64,000 nucleotides of DNA, from contig NZ_SSSQ01000003.1 of the NCBI RefSeq assembly GCF_009469765.1, positions 309,168-373,167 of the forward strand, written 5' to 3'. This DNA is from Dechloromonas hortensis (lineage in GTDB: Bacteria > Pseudomonadota > Gammaproteobacteria > Burkholderiales > Rhodocyclaceae). Shown piece after piece: positions 29,195-39,396 of the stretch. The first letter of the stretch is position 1, and the number at the start of each line of letters is the position of its first letter. A program made the position numbers and the translations under genes. The notes under the pieces were generated by a model. It was not told where the DNA came from. It saw nothing but the letters and a program-made list of their open reading frames with translations, and searched no databases.

Positions 29195-29385
29195 GCCTGC
29201 AGGGCTTCGTCGAGATACGCGCTGCTTTGTGTCTGGCCGGCCCGCAGATAGAGATCGGCCGGCAATAGCTGGTGCAGCCATTGGTCGACCGAGTCGCGGA
29301 AGGAGGCGACCATAATCGCCATCGCCGCCGCTAGCGCGACACTGGTCAGCACCCCAGCCGCCGCGACCACGGCATGCCCCGGTGC

Positions 29386-29435
29386 CGCGCCGAGCCGGGC
29401 TGCCGCCAGCCGCGCCGAGCCGGGCTGCCGCCAGC
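29386..29435. repeat. Perfect 25-bp tandem duplication
   Basis: Positions 29386-29410 and 29411-29435 are identical, with no spacer. The unit is 25 bp, a frame-shifting length (25 = 8x3+1), and encodes part of LAAARLGA in the intact frame. Confidence 0.95.
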
Positions 29436-30426
29436 CGGGCCGGCACCGGGCCGCGTGCCGGCAACAGGCGGGCGATGCCGGCGGCAAGTAGTGGCAGCAG
29501 CAGAACGCTGCCGGCCAGCAGACAGGCCACTGCCAAGTAACCGCCCAGCGGCAGCCCATCGAGCGGGGGAATGGCGCAGGCGGCCAGGCTGGTGGCGAGC
29601 AGGCCGCAGCCGAGCAGCGGGTGGCCTCTGCCACCGAGCAGGGTCGTCTCGTCGCCGGCCTTCAAGGCCTGTGCCGGCGAGACCGTCGCCGCCTCGCGGG
29701 CCGGCAGCCAGGCGCCGGCGATCCCGGCCAGCAGGCCGAGCCCGACATAGACGGCGCTGACCAGCGGCTGAAATTGCAGGCTCGGCTGCAGCCCGGAAAA
29801 GTAGCCGGCCCCGAGGTCGCCGCCGAGTAAGGCCAGCGCTCCCCAGGCCAGCGCGTGACCGAGGATGACCCCGACGACGCCCCCGGCCAGCCCGATCAGG
29901 GCGCCTTCCGCGAGCAGCCAGGTAAACAGGGTGCGGCGCGCCAGACCAAGGGCGCGGAGAAAGGCGAATTCGGTGCGCCGGCGGACGACCGACAGCGCCT
30001 GCGCCGAAAAAACGAGAAAGCCGCCGGTCAGCAGCGCAATCGCCGCCAGCATGGTCAGATTGACCCGGTAGGCCCGCGACAGATTGCCGGCCTGCTCGGC
30101 GCTGGCCGCCGGCACCTCGATCAGCACCCCGGCCGGCAGGATGGCTTGCAAGGCCGAGCGTGCCGTACCCGGCGCCATGCCCTCGACCAGTTTCAGATCG
30201 ATCCGGCTGAGCCGGCCAAGCTTGCCGAAATGCGCCTGCACAGCGGCGATATCCATCACGGCCAGGCGCCGGTTGTCCGCTGCGCCGGGAATGTCGCCGG
30301 CAATCTTGAAGCGCCGGCGCTGCGTCCCGGCCTGCAGGTCGATGTCGTCGCCTGGCTGGCGGCCGAGGGCGGTTTGCGCCGCGCGACTGAGAAATATGCT
30401 TTCTTCGGCCAGGCTGGCCAGGCGGT

Positions 30427-30459
30427 CTGCGGTCGACGCCGGTTTGGGCAATAAAACCG
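30427..30459 (-). repeat. Uptake-signal-like motif, site 9
   Basis: On the minus strand: CGGTTTT, 15 bases, then GTCGACCGCAG, inside the permease gene. Confidence 0.6.
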
Positions 30460-30819
30460 GCGTCACCCGGGCCAGCGCGAAAATGTCGATGCCGAGTAGT
30501 TGCAGCGTTTCCTCCGGTCCCGACTCCGACCACCGCACCTCAAGTTCGAGCAGCGGGCTCGCCTCGGCCACCTCGGGGCGGCCGGCGAGCAGGGCGTAGA
30601 TCTTTTCGTCAAAGCCGCCGCGCGGCCCGACCACCTGCAAATCGGCTTCGCCGGCCAGGGCGCGCAGACCTCGATCGAACTCGCGCAAGGCCGCTTCATG
30701 TACCGCCTGGACCGCCATCCCCAAGGCCACGCCGAGGACAATCGCGAAAAAGGAAAATAGCGTCGCCAGCCGGCGCCGGGCCAGGGAGCCGAGAAAAACC
30801 GGCGCCAGTCTCAGGCGTG

Positions 30820-31473
30820 TCACGCCTGCAACCCGCTGCTGGTCAGGTGCAAAACCCGATCCGCCGTCGCCGCCGCAGCCGGCGAATGGGTCACCAGAAT
30901 GCCGATGGCGCCGACCTGACGCACCCGCTCGGCGAGCAGGGCGAGCACCTTGGCGCCGTTGGCCGGGTCGAGATTGCCCGTCGGTTCGTCGGCCAGCAGC
31001 AGACGGGGTTTGTGCACCAGCGCGCGGGCGATCGCCACCCGTTGCAGTTCGCCCCCCGACAGCTCGCGTGGCCAACTCGCCGCCCGCTCGCCGAGACCGA
31101 CCGCCTCCAGCAACTGCTGCGCCGGCAGATCGGCCGCGGCGCCGTGCAAACCCTGCAGCCAGAGCGGCAGCGCGACGTTCTGGCGGACGCTGAGATGGGG
31201 CAGCACATGAAAAGCCTGAAAGACAAAACCCAGCTTGTCGCGCCGCAAGCGGGTCAGCGCATCTTCGTCCAGTTGCGCGTAAGCGGCGCCATCCAGTGCC
31301 AGCCGACCGCCGTCGGGACGGTCCAGCCCGGCGATCAGGTTGAGCAGGGTGGATTTGCCGACACCGGACTCGCCGACGATGGCGATGTATTCGCCGGCAT
31401 GCAAATGCAGCGAGATGTCGTGCAGAACGCAGCGACCGTTGAAGCGGCGAGAAAGCCCCTCGATTTCAAGCAT
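30820..31473 (-). CDS. ABC transporter ATP-binding protein (LolD/MacB/AttE-type)
   Basis: This 217-aa ATPase has Walker [11 protein letters not shown]-loop region [12 protein letters not shown], signature LSGGELQR and Walker [13 protein letters not shown], all in the LolD/MacB subfamily style. It energises the downstream FtsX-type permease. The ATG at 31473 was chosen; TTG at 31488 would add five residues. It is the first gene of the ATPase/permease/AttH operon. Confidence 0.9.
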   Translation of the reverse strand: MLEIEGLSRRFNGRCVLHDISLHLHAGEYIAIVGESGVGKSTLLNLIAGLDRPDGGRLALDGAAYAQLDEDALTRLRRDKLGFVFQAFHVLPHLSVRQNVALPLWLQGLHGAAADLPAQQLLEAVGLGERAASWPRELSGGELQRVAIARALVHKPRLLLADEPTGNLDPANGAKVLALLAERVRQVGAIGILVTHSPAAAATADRVLHLTSSGLQA

Positions 31474-31527
31474 CGACCATATGGACAAATCCGTTCGGCA
31501 TCGGCGGCCAGACGTTCCGGCCTTTGA

Positions 31528-32013
31528 TCAGCAAACGGAATTGAACACGCTCATCCGCTCGCGCTCGAGCTCCATGAGTACTTTCTCGTGATGGGCAACC
31601 GCCTCGCGCAGCACATCCATGATCGAGATCACGCGGACCAAGCGATCGCCGTCCAACACCGGCAAATGCCGGATATGGTACTGGTTCATCAGGCGCATGC
31701 AGTCACCGAACTTGGCATCCAGGTAGGTGGTGACGACCTCACGGCTCATGATCTCGGCGACGGTGGTCTCCTCCGAACGGCGACCGGCGAGAACCACCTT
31801 GCGGGCGTAGTCGCGTTCCGACATGACGCCGACCAGGCGTTCGCCGTCAAGGACGACAAGCACGCCGAGGTTCTTTTCAGCCATGAGCTTGAGCGCCGAC
31901 AGCACCGTATCGCCGGGCCGGACGGAATGGATTTCGGTTGGAGCGGATTCGACAAAGTGCCGGATCGGGCGGTAGGGGAACAAGCGCTCGGTATTTGCAT
32001 TGGTCTCGGACAT
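31528..32013 (-). CDS. CBS-domain protein
   Basis: The 161-aa product consists of two tandem CBS motifs (EIHSVRPGDTVLSALKLMAEKNLGVLVV and EIMSREVVTTYLDAKFGDCMRLMNQYHIRHLPVL) and a short C-terminal helix. Such stand-alone CBS pairs bind adenosine nucleotides and may regulate partners. GGAGAAGG precedes two adjacent ATGs; 32013 has the better spacing, 32016 is the alternative. Confidence 0.88.
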   Translation of the reverse strand: MSETNANTERLFPYRPIRHFVESAPTEIHSVRPGDTVLSALKLMAEKNLGVLVVLDGERLVGVMSERDYARKVVLAGRRSEETTVAEIMSREVVTTYLDAKFGDCMRLMNQYHIRHLPVLDGDRLVRVISIMDVLREAVAHHEKVLMELERERMSVFNSVC

Positions 32014-32073
32014 CATCCTTCTCCTCTGACGTGAAAAAAAGAACCTGTACCCCTGGCCGGCCCACTGGTGAGT

Positions 32074-32107
32074 CCTGCGGTCAACCGTCAAAAATCGCGA
32101 AAATTCG
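32074..32107 (-). repeat. Uptake-signal-like motif, site 10
   Basis: On the minus strand: GAATTTT, 15 bases (central ATTTTT), then GTTGACCGCAGG, in the gap between the CBS gene and the DUF883-like gene; its end touches the latter's stop region. Confidence 0.5.
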
Positions 32108-32108
32108 A

Positions 32109-32441
32109 TCAAGCCTTGTCGTAGCTGTCCGACGACTTGCGCGAACTAACCAGCTGGCTCACCAGAAAGCCGGCGGCCAGCGCGAAACCGGCTGACTTGA
32201 ACGGATTTTCGCGGACATAGTTGCTGCTGGCGCCAACCAGGCGCTGTTCGGCCTCTATCACTCGGCAGGCGGTTCTTTCCAGCCCGTGCGCCAGCCGACT
32301 GGAGGTGCCGCTTATGCTGTCCACCAGATGATGGGCGCCGGATGCGGCACGGGAGACTGCCGGATGTACCGCGTCAGAAATCCGGTCGATGGCCTGATGT
32401 GCGCCGTTGCTTGGGGAGGTATCAATTCCAGGGTTTTTCAT
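32109..32441 (-). CDS. DUF883/ElaB-like membrane-anchored protein
   Basis: The 110-aa protein is mostly helical, with a C-terminal hydrophobic segment (FKSAGFALAAGFLVSQLV) and a short basic tail. This is the ElaB/YqjD (DUF883) layout of ribosome-associated inner-membrane proteins, although sequence match beyond NPFKSAGFALAAGF is limited. GGAAGG precedes the ATG at 32441. It shares strand with the CBS gene. Confidence 0.65.
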   Translation of the reverse strand: MKNPGIDTSPSNGAHQAIDRISDAVHPAVSRAASGAHHLVDSISGTSSRLAHGLERTACRVIEAEQRLVGASSNYVRENPFKSAGFALAAGFLVSQLVSSRKSSDSYDKA

Positions 32442-32606
32442 GATTTTTCCTTCCAAAAGAAAGTCAAACATGGGGCCGCGCCGGAGCGCGCGGGCGCGGG
32501 TGGGCGAATTGAACAGACCACAAATCTGAGAGTCGCGATTCATGTCCCCGGTTCCCCGGTTTCGGAGAATGAATAAATGCTGCCGCACCCGCAGCGGGGT
32601 GGCTGT

Positions 32607-33944
32607 TTAGCGCGGTTTGTGGCGCCGGTTCTCGGCCGCGGGAAGTTGGCTTTTTCGAAGTTGCCGGCGAGTGTAGAGATTCATCAGCGGCGTCACCGAG
32701 ATCCCGTGAACGACAATGGAAACGGCTACGGTCGTCAGGGTGAGGGTGATGGCCTGCTCGGCAATCGGGCCGGAAAGTCCATGATGCAGGGCGAACATCA
32801 GATAGTAGATCGAGCCGATACCGCGGATGCCGAACCAGGAGATCAGCAGGCGTTGATCGCGCGAGACCCTGGCACCGAGCAAGCCGAGCCATACCGCGAG
32901 CGGGCGCAGCACCGCAAATAGCAGCAACAGGAAACCGAGGGCGGTCCAGTCGAAACGGACGTAGGGCAGCATGGCGCCGACGACGAGAACGATGATCAGC
33001 TCGGCGATGCGCTCCATCTGCTCGTTGAAGCCGCGCACCGCCTGCATCATGTAGGCGCCGGCCAGTTCCGGATCGGTCGCGATGGCCAGGCTGGCTTCCT
33101 TGTCCTGCACGGCGAGCGGAATCGGCAGACGGTGCGACTGCCCCTTGCTGCGCTGCAAGGCGAGGCCGGCGGCAAATACGGCGAGGAAGCCGGAGGCGTA
33201 GGCCAACTGCGCCGCACCGTAGGCGAGGGCGACGAGGCCCATGGCGAGGAATTCATCGAGGCCGACCGCCTCCTGGTGGTGCGTGCGCAGATACACCACC
33301 AATTTGCCGATAATCGCACCGAGCAGGCTGCCAATGGCGAGGCCGCCGGCCAGCGCCCACAGCAGGTCAATCGTCAGCCAGCGCCAGCCGCCCGCCCCGA
33401 GATCGTGCAGGCCCAGCAGGCCGAGCCCGAGAAAGACAAAGGGGAAGGCGGCGCCGTCGTTGAGGCCGCCTTCGCCGGAGAGACTGAAGCGCAGGCGGTC
33501 GCGGTCGCCGGGATCGTCCACCTGGACATCCGAAGCCAGCACCGGGTCGGTCGGCGCCAGAATGCCGCCGAGCAGGATGGCGGCGCCGAGCGGCAAAGAG
33601 AGGAGGAAATAGCCGCTTGCCGCGATCAGCGCGACGGTCAGCGCCATCGAGACGAATGCCAGGCGCACCGGCAAATACCATTGACGGTTCGACAAGGGCA
33701 GGCCGAGCTTCAGGCCAACCGAGAACAGTGAGATGAGCAGCGCCACTTCGCTGACGCGTTCCAGAATGGCCGCATAGCTCTGTGGGTCGGGTGGCGTCGG
33801 CCCCCAATCGGCGGTGCCGAGGCCATAGCCGACGGCCAGATAGAACATCGAGGCACTCGCCGGCAGGCGCTTGAGCATCGAACCGGCCAGGGCCATGGTG
33901 ACCAGCAGTGCACCGATAACGAGTGCCCACATCGCAAAAGACAT
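32607..33944 (-). CDS. Cation:proton antiporter, CPA1 family
   Basis: This 445-aa polytopic protein has about twelve membrane helices. Motifs include LGGILAPTDPVLASDVQVDDPGDRDRLRFSLSGEGGLNDGAAFPFV, the classic CPA1/NhaP-type TDPV and GE-x-x-NDG ion-binding sequences. It would exchange Na+ or K+ for protons. The 417-bp region upstream has no gene but one REP-like element. No soluble TrkA domain follows. Confidence 0.9.
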   Translation of the reverse strand: MSFAMWALVIGALLVTMALAGSMLKRLPASASMFYLAVGYGLGTADWGPTPPDPQSYAAILERVSEVALLISLFSVGLKLGLPLSNRQWYLPVRLAFVSMALTVALIAASGYFLLSLPLGAAILLGGILAPTDPVLASDVQVDDPGDRDRLRFSLSGEGGLNDGAAFPFVFLGLGLLGLHDLGAGGWRWLTIDLLWALAGGLAIGSLLGAIIGKLVVYLRTHHQEAVGLDEFLAMGLVALAYGAAQLAYASGFLAVFAAGLALQRSKGQSHRLPIPLAVQDKEASLAIATDPELAGAYMMQAVRGFNEQMERIAELIIVLVVGAMLPYVRFDWTALGFLLLLFAVLRPLAVWLGLLGARVSRDQRLLISWFGIRGIGSIYYLMFALHHGLSGPIAEQAITLTLTTVAVSIVVHGISVTPLMNLYTRRQLRKSQLPAAENRRHKPR

Positions 33945-34361
33945 CGCAGCCTGCTCCTGGTGAATGATGGGACGGCAATACGCCTGCCGCAGATGCTGCT
34001 GGCGTCATGCCCGATCGGCTTGGCGAAGCGGGCGAACATCGGCGCTGTTCGTTGGAGTCGCTGCCAGCCAAATCCTTCAGTTTTTCTGGCGGGCAGCGAA
34101 TCTGATGGAAACGCCTCCAGCCAGGCAATGCGGTTCAGTTAAGGCAATGAATCTTGAACTTGTCGTTCCCGCGATGGCGGGAACCCAGTCAATGCGTGGT
34201 TCCTGGATTCCCGCTTTCGCGGGAATGACGCTTAACTGAGCGGTACTGCCGGCTCTGGGCGTTTGCCGGGCTTTCCCATTGCTTGGGTTGGTTGGAAGAC
34301 CAGGCCGGCAAACGACTCACCCGCTATCGGGCATCGTTGATTGACCCGGTCGCCTTGCCAG
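33945..34361. other. Gene-free 417-bp gap with repeat elements
   Basis: It separates the antiporter start from the msrB stop. It contains the REP-like pair at 34162-34229 and a 10-bp inverted repeat CGTTTGCCGG/CCGGCAAACG at 34260-34269 and 34305-34314. No coding potential is apparent. Confidence 0.6.
34162..34229. repeat. REP-like palindromic element, copy 1
   Basis: Two opposed 27-base units, GTCGTTCCCGCGATGGCGGG-type and its reverse-complement relative ending GGGAATGAC, each forming a small GC hairpin, are separated by 14 bp. The same layout recurs at 42397-42457. Confidence 0.8.
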
Positions 34362-34757
34362 CTAGTCGTCGGTTTCCAGCTTCAGCGAGGCGGAGTTGAT
34401 GCAGTAGCGCAGGCCGGTCGGCGCCGGGCCATCCGGAAAGACGTGGCCGAGGTGGGCGCCGCAGTCGTGGCAGGTGACTTCGGTACGCAGCATGCCGAAG
34501 CTGCGGTCGACATGCTCGTCGACCAGTTTTTCATCGTTCGCCGTGTGGAAGCTCGGCCAGCCGCAACCGGAGTCGAACTTGGTTTCCGAGCGAAAGAGCG
34601 GTGCGCCGCAGCAAACGCAACGGTAAGTGCCGTCTGCGTGGCTGTCCCAGTATTTGCCGGTAAAAGCGGGTTCGGTCCCTTTCTGGCGGGTAACGCGGAA
34701 TTCTTCTTGGCTCAACTGGGCACGCCATTCGGCATCGGTTTTTTCGATCTTGGGCAT
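34362..34757 (-). CDS. msrB: Peptide-methionine (R)-S-oxide reductase
   Basis: This 131-aa MsrB reduces methionine-R-sulfoxide in proteins. The four zinc cysteines are visible as CVCC and CHDC, the substrate region [11 protein letters not shown] is intact, and the catalytic cysteine is in RYCINSASL. The ATG at 34757 is followed by [15 protein letters not shown], the usual family start. It is monocistronic. Confidence 0.95.
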   Translation of the reverse strand: MPKIEKTDAEWRAQLSQEEFRVTRQKGTEPAFTGKYWDSHADGTYRCVCCGAPLFRSETKFDSGCGWPSFHTANDEKLVDEHVDRSFGMLRTEVTCHDCGAHLGHVFPDGPAPTGLRYCINSASLKLETDD

Positions 34758-34846
34758 GGGGTTCTCCTGAATTGTTGCCGGTAAGACCAGGTAGGCGGGA
34801 AATGATTCAGGTCGCTTCCCCGCCCCGGTCAAATGCCGCGAAAATG

Positions 34847-34874
34847 AAATAGCCGCCCTCGAGGCGGCTATTTT
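34847..34874 (-). terminator. Intrinsic terminator, possibly bidirectional
   Basis: An 11-bp perfect stem AAATAGCCGCC/GGCGGCTATTT with a 5-base loop lies just after the lipoprotein stop (minus strand). Confidence 0.85.
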
Positions 34875-34905
34875 GCATCTGATCGACGCCCGGCAGGGCG
34901 TCGGT

Positions 34906-35403
34906 TCAGTTGAGGCGACGGGCGTGCTGCATCAGTTCGGCCGGGACATCCTCAAGCAGGACGACGGTCAGCGAACCATCGGCCTTGCTGGTCTTGGCGC
35001 CGACGGCATCCAGGCCGGCATCGATGGTGTCAGGCGAGAGCGAGAACATCGCACCCGTCATCGGATCGACGATCAGCATGCCGACGATGAGACCGCCGAA
35101 GATGATGTTGCCGAAGTACCAGCCATTGACCTGGCCGCTGACGATGAGTTCCTTGGCTTCGTAGCCGTCCTTCTGGAATTTCACGGTGTAGGACTCGGCC
35201 TTGAAGTAGCCGGCGCTCTTCTTCAGCGTGATCGTGGCCGGAGTCATGCCGGTGTGAATTTTTTCGCCAGCACGATTGGTAATCGAAATATTGGCGCCTT
35301 CTGGGACGCTTTTGATGGTTACCGACTGCGTCGTGCTGCCAACAATCGTTGCGCAGCCTGAAATAGCGAATGCAAGAGCGGTTGCGATAAGTGTACGTTT
35401 CAT
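34906..35403 (-). CDS. Lipoprotein with PEGA-like domain
   Basis: The 165-aa product has a lipobox (signal [19 protein letters not shown], Cys17) and then a PEGA-like beta domain ([33 protein letters not shown]). A hydrophobic patch follows at [18 protein letters not shown]. It is an outer- or inner-membrane lipoprotein of unknown role. The terminator at 34847-34874 ends its transcript. Confidence 0.75.
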   Translation of the reverse strand: MKRTLIATALAFAISGCATIVGSTTQSVTIKSVPEGANISITNRAGEKIHTGMTPATITLKKSAGYFKAESYTVKFQKDGYEAKELIVSGQVNGWYFGNIIFGGLIVGMLIVDPMTGAMFSLSPDTIDAGLDAVGAKTSKADGSLTVVLLEDVPAELMQHARRLN

Positions 35404-35490
35404 TGTCGAAATCTCCCTGTCCAGATTATGGTTTGTTTGTGGAAATCGGATTGTATGCCACTTAAGTAGTAGTTGCGCAGATATTGGGGG

Positions 35491-35516
35491 CAATAAAAAG
35501 CCGCCTTTCGGCGGCT
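35491..35516 (-). terminator. Intrinsic terminator of the AraC-type gene
   Basis: Stem AGCCGCC/GGCGGCT with a 4-base loop, followed on the minus strand by TTTTTATTG, lies 34 bp past the AraC-type stop. Confidence 0.85.
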
Positions 35517-35549
35517 GGTCAGTGTTTCGGCAGGATACAAGCTGGCGAT

Positions 35550-36503
35550 TCAGCCTCCCTCGCTCTGCCTGACCAACGCAATATCTTTCCTCGGCGGCGC
35601 CCCGAACATCCGCCGGTATTCGCGGCTGAATTGCGAGGGGCTTTCGTAGCCGACGCGGTGGGCGGCGGAGGCGGCGTCGCCGTCGTCGGCCAGCAGCAGG
35701 CGGCGGGCTTCGTGCAGGCGCAACTGCTTCTGGTATTGCAGCGGCGTCATTCCGGTCAATGCCTTGAAGTGATGGTGCAGCGAGGACTTGCTCATGTTGG
35801 CGAGGCCGGCCAGGTCGTCGATGCTGACCGTTTCGGCCAGGCGCGTCTTGAGGGCGGCGATGGTGCGCACGATCTGGTGGCTGTGGCTGCCGCTGGCGAC
35901 CGCCTGGCGCAGGCGCGAGCCGAGTTCGCCGCTGAGCAGGCGGTAGAGTAGTTCGCGTTCGATAATCGGGGCCAGCACCGGGATGTCGGCCGGCGTGTCG
36001 AGCAGGCGGGCCAGGCGCAGCGCGCTGTCGAGAATCGCCGGGCTGAGGCGGCCGACGCCAATGCCGCGGTCGACCGGCTCCAGCAGGCGATTTTTAGGCA
36101 TGGCGGCCGACAGTTCTTCGATTTTCAGCGGGTCGAGGCCGAGGCCGAAGCCGAGATAAGGTTCGAGGATCGAGGCGCGGGTCAGGCGCGAAAAGATCGG
36201 CAGGTCGACCGAGGAAATCAGGTAGTGCCGGGTGTCGTAGTCGTAGGTGTCGTCGCCGACCTGAATGCGTTTGGCGCCCTGCGCCATCATCGCGAAAAAG
36301 GAGCTGGTCACAGAGCAACTGGGCGCGCAGGTGCTGGTTCCACGTATGAGATTGAGACCGGGAATGGCGGTCGGCGTGACGCCGTCGGTCGGGCAGTGGC
36401 GGCGGATGATGTCGGCCATTTCCTCACGCTGGCTGTTCAGCAGCCGCTCGGGGGCGATGACGGAATCATTTGGCGGAACGATGGTCTGAACGCGGGTATC
36501 CAT
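35550..36503 (-). CDS. AraC-family transcriptional regulator
   Basis: The 317-aa regulator has an N-terminal AraC_N domain ([32 protein letters not shown]) and a C-terminal double helix-turn-helix ([45 protein letters not shown] and [24 protein letters not shown]). I took the ATG at 36503; upstream starts at 36548-36572 have no ribosome site either. It is divergent from the molybdenum hydroxylase operon and is the likely local regulator. Confidence 0.85.
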   Translation of the reverse strand: MDTRVQTIVPPNDSVIAPERLLNSQREEMADIIRRHCPTDGVTPTAIPGLNLIRGTSTCAPSCSVTSSFFAMMAQGAKRIQVGDDTYDYDTRHYLISSVDLPIFSRLTRASILEPYLGFGLGLDPLKIEELSAAMPKNRLLEPVDRGIGVGRLSPAILDSALRLARLLDTPADIPVLAPIIERELLYRLLSGELGSRLRQAVASGSHSHQIVRTIAALKTRLAETVSIDDLAGLANMSKSSLHHHFKALTGMTPLQYQKQLRLHEARRLLLADDGDAASAAHRVGYESPSQFSREYRRMFGAPPRKDIALVRQSEGG

Positions 36504-36702
36504 AGGCCGCAGGGTAGCCGTTTTGTCGGCGAGCGACGAGACCTCCATCTGCATTTCTGGAGGATCAGGCAATAAGTCTGCAGCTTTGGGTTACCGCAGC
36601 GGGCATTGCTGCAGACAAACTGGCCGCCATCAGCCGGATTCGTCCGGCCCTGCATCGGCGGCACGCATCGCCGATCGACCCCAACCTCAACAGGAGCTGC
36701 TG

Positions 36703-37161
36703 ATGATCCAACTCAACGTAAATGGCAAGCTGCAGAAACTCGATGTCGCCCCCGATACCCCCTTGCTCTGGGCCTTGCGCGATACGCTGCAGCTGACCGG
36801 GACGAAGTATGGCTGCGGCCAGGCGCTGTGCGGCGCCTGTACCGTGCATGTCGATGGGACGGCGATGCGTTCTTGTGCGCTGCCGGTGTCGGCGGTGGTC
36901 GGCAAGAAGATCACGACCATTGAAACGGTCGATGCCGGGCGCGTCGGCAAGGCCGTGCAGGCGGCCTGGCAGAAGCTCGATGTCGTGCAGTGCGGCTACT
37001 GCCAGTCCGGCCAGGTGATGAGTGCCGTGGCGCTGCTGACGCAGAATCGCAAGCCGACCGATGCCGACATCGACAACGCGATGTCCGGCAACCTCTGTCG
37101 CTGCGCCACTTACGTCCGCATCCGCGCGGCCATCCACGAAGCTGCCAAGTCGCTGGCCTAA
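36703..37161 (+). CDS. iorA: (2Fe-2S)-binding subunit of molybdenum hydroxylase (IorA-like)
   Basis: This 152-aa protein carries two 2Fe-2S clusters and passes electrons from the molybdenum subunit. The plant-type motif is [15 protein letters not shown] with an upstream Cys, and the second is [10 protein letters not shown] with CRCATY near the C-terminus. AGGAG lies upstream of the ATG. The next gene starts 11 bp later. The assignment to IorA rests on the pairing with a single-chain Mo subunit lacking a flavin subunit. Confidence 0.88.
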   Translation: MIQLNVNGKLQKLDVAPDTPLLWALRDTLQLTGTKYGCGQALCGACTVHVDGTAMRSCALPVSAVVGKKITTIETVDAGRVGKAVQAAWQKLDVVQCGYCQSGQVMSAVALLTQNRKPTDADIDNAMSGNLCRCATYVRIRAAIHEAAKSLA

Positions 37162-37172
37162 GGAGAACGGAC

Positions 37173-39386
37173 ATGAACGAGATCGCGATTGAGAACCTGA
37201 GTCGTCGCCGTTTTCTGCAGGGCGGGGCCGGCCTGACGCTGGGCTTTTGCCTGCCGGGCATTGCCGCGGCGGCGGCTGCAGCCGGACCGGGCAAGGCGGG
37301 CGAAGGCCTGGCCGCACCGGTCAGCTTCGAACCGAATGCCTTCCTGCGCATCGGCGCCGACAATTCGGTAACCGTCATTTCCAAGCACCTGGAAATGGGG
37401 CAGGGCACCTACACTGGCCTGGCCACGATACTGGCCGAGGAACTGGACGCCGATTGGGCGCAGGTTCGCGTCGAAGGGGCGCCGGCCGATGCCAAGCGCT
37501 ACAACAACCTGTTCTGGGGGCCGGCCCAGGGCACGGGCGGCAGCACGGCGATGGCCAACTCCTGGGAGCAGATGCGCAAGGCCGGCGCGGCTGGGCGGGC
37601 CATGCTGGTCGCCGCCGCCGCCAAACGCTGGCAGGTGCCGGTCAGTGAAATCGAAGTCAACCAGGGCGTCGTGCGCCATGCCGCGTCGAAGCGGAGCGCC
37701 AATTTCGGCGCTCTCGCCGAGGCCGCCGCGCAGGAGGCTGTGCCGACCGAAGTTGTGCTGAAAAAGCCGGAAAACTTCCGCCTGATCGGCAAGCAGGCGC
37801 GGCGCAAGGACACGCTGGAGAAGACCAACGGCAAGGCCATATTTACGCAGGATGTCCGGTTGCCGGGCATGCTGGTCGCCGTGGTCGCCCATCCGCCGCT
37901 GTTCGGCGCCAAGGTCGCCTCCTTCGATGCAACGCGGGCCAAGACGGTCAAGGGCGTCGTCGATGTCGTGCAAATCCCGCAGGGGGTTGCCGTGCTGGCG
38001 ACCGATACCTGGAGCGCCAAGAAAGGCCGCGATGCGCTGCAAGTGAGCTGGGACGAAAGTGCCGCCTTCAAGCTGGGCAGCGACGAGATTCTGGCCCGCT
38101 ACAAGGAAATGGCCAAAAAACCGGGGTTGACCGCAAGAAAGGACGGCGATGCCGTTGCCGCGCTCGGCAAGGCCGCCACGGTGGTCAAGGCGAGCTACGA
38201 CTTCCCCTTCCTGGCGCATGCCGCGATGGAGCCGATGAATTGCGTCATCCGGCTGAGCAGCGACGGCTGCGAGGTCTGGAACGGCGAGCAGCTGCATACC
38301 GGCGACCAGTACGCGCTGGCCAATCTCTTCGGCCTGAAGCCGGAGCAGGTCAATATCCACATGCTGTACGCCGGCGGCAGCTTCGGCCGGCGCGCCTGCA
38401 AGGATTCCGATTACGTGCTGGAGGCAGCCCAGATCGTCAAGGCGATTGGCGGCAAGGCGCCGGTCAAACTGGTCTGGCTGCGCGAGGACGACATGCGGGC
38501 CGGCTACTACCGGCCGCTCTATCACCATGCGCTGGAGGCGGGGCTGGATGAGGCGGGCAACATCATCGGCTGGCAGCATCGCCTGGTCGGCCAGTCGATC
38601 ATCACCGGCTCGCCCTTCGAGAAAATGATGGTCAAGGACGGGGTCGATGCGACTTCGGTCGAAGGGGCGTCGAATCTGCCCTATGCCATTCCCAACCTGA
38701 CGGTCGACCTGCATACGCTGACCGATATCGGCGTGCCGGTGCTGTGGTGGCGCTCGGTCGGTTCGTCGCACACGGCGTTTTCGACCGAGGCTTTCCTCGA
38801 TGAAGTGGCCGCCGCCGCTGGCAAGGACCCCTACGAACTGCGCATGAGCCTGCTCAAGGCCCACCCCCGGCACGCCGGCGTGCTCAAGCTGGCCGCCGAG
38901 AAGGCCGGCTGGGGCAGCCCGCTGAAGGCTGGCAAGGCCGGCGAGCGGCGCGGGCGCGGTATTGCGGTGCATGAGTCGTTCCGCAGCGTGGTCGCCCAGG
39001 TCGCCGAGGTGACGGTGGGGCGCGACGGCAGCCTGAAGGTGGACCGCGTCATCTGCGCCGTCGATTGCGGCACGGCGATCAACCCGGACAACATCCGCTC
39101 GCAGGTTGAGGGCGGCATCGGCTTCGCGCTGTCGGCAGTGCTGCATGGCGAAATCACGCTCAAGGACGGCAAGGTCGAGCAGGGCAATTTCGATGGCTAC
39201 GCACCGCTGCGCATCAACGAAATGCCGGCCGTTGAAGTCCATATCGTGCCCTCGGCCGAGGCGCCGACCGGCATCGGCGAACCCGGCGTGCCGCCCTTGG
39301 CACCGGCCGTCGCCAATGCGATTGCCGCCGCTACCGGCAAGTACCTGCATCGGCTGCCGCTACGCAGCACCGATCTGGTCGCCTGA
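37173..39386 (+). CDS. iorB: Molybdopterin-binding aldehyde/xanthine oxidase-like subunit (IorB-like)
   Basis: The 737-aa catalytic subunit starts with a twin-arginine signal ([17 protein letters not shown]), so it is exported folded with its cofactor. Mo-binding motifs of the xanthine oxidase family are present: [48 protein letters not shown] and the catalytic Glu in [17 protein letters not shown]. Single-gene Mo subunits of this type hydroxylate N-heterocycles or oxidise aldehydes; the substrate is unknown. It begins the iorB-xdhC-mobA-like run. Confidence 0.9.
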   Translation: MNEIAIENLSRRRFLQGGAGLTLGFCLPGIAAAAAAAGPGKAGEGLAAPVSFEPNAFLRIGADNSVTVISKHLEMGQGTYTGLATILAEELDADWAQVRVEGAPADAKRYNNLFWGPAQGTGGSTAMANSWEQMRKAGAAGRAMLVAAAAKRWQVPVSEIEVNQGVVRHAASKRSANFGALAEAAAQEAVPTEVVLKKPENFRLIGKQARRKDTLEKTNGKAIFTQDVRLPGMLVAVVAHPPLFGAKVASFDATRAKTVKGVVDVVQIPQGVAVLATDTWSAKKGRDALQVSWDESAAFKLGSDEILARYKEMAKKPGLTARKDGDAVAALGKAATVVKASYDFPFLAHAAMEPMNCVIRLSSDGCEVWNGEQLHTGDQYALANLFGLKPEQVNIHMLYAGGSFGRRACKDSDYVLEAAQIVKAIGGKAPVKLVWLREDDMRAGYYRPLYHHALEAGLDEAGNIIGWQHRLVGQSIITGSPFEKMMVKDGVDATSVEGASNLPYAIPNLTVDLHTLTDIGVPVLWWRSVGSSHTAFSTEAFLDEVAAAAGKDPYELRMSLLKAHPRHAGVLKLAAEKAGWGSPLKAGKAGERRGRGIAVHESFRSVVAQVAEVTVGRDGSLKVDRVICAVDCGTAINPDNIRSQVEGGIGFALSAVLHGEITLKDGKVEQGNFDGYAPLRINEMPAVEVHIVPSAEAPTGIGEPGVPPLAPAVANAIAAATGKYLHRLPLRSTDLVA
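38104..38136 (+). repeat. Uptake-signal-like motif, site 11
   Basis: AGGAAAT, 15 bases, then GTTGACCGCAA, within the IorB-like gene. Confidence 0.4.
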
Positions 39387-39396
39387 GGAGAAGCCC

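Larger units (their letters stand above)
28294..30823 (-). pseudogene. FtsX/MacB-type ABC permease (AttFG fusion), frame broken by a 25-bp duplication
   Basis: Conceptually an 834-aa permease with two FtsX-type membrane units, comparable to AttF and AttG joined. The first part runs from GTG 30823 (overlapping the ATPase stop in GTGA). It contains LGVALGMAVQAVHEAALREFD, then TEFAFLRALGLARRTLFTWLLAEGALIGLAGG. The second part, ending 28294, has VDQWLHQLLPADLYLRAG and REFGMLRHLGLSRRQIGWMLAQEGALAAG. The two parts lie in different frames and meet exactly at a perfect 25-bp tandem repeat (29386-29435). Removing one copy gives 2505 nt, exactly 835 codons. So either this copy is non-functional, or the repeat is a reversible or assembly variant. 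Confidence 0.8.

Noticed and set aside
36061..36096. Further motif-like site: CGCGGTCGAC with an A/T tract at the same distance
   Set aside because: The core differs too much at its outer end (CCG instead of CTG), so it was left out of the list of sites.
37158..39350. 730-codon open frame antisense to the IorB-like gene
   Set aside because: It is a shadow of the sense gene in GC-rich DNA: the sense frame has a Tat signal, Mo-binding motifs and a ribosome site, while the antisense protein shows no domain.
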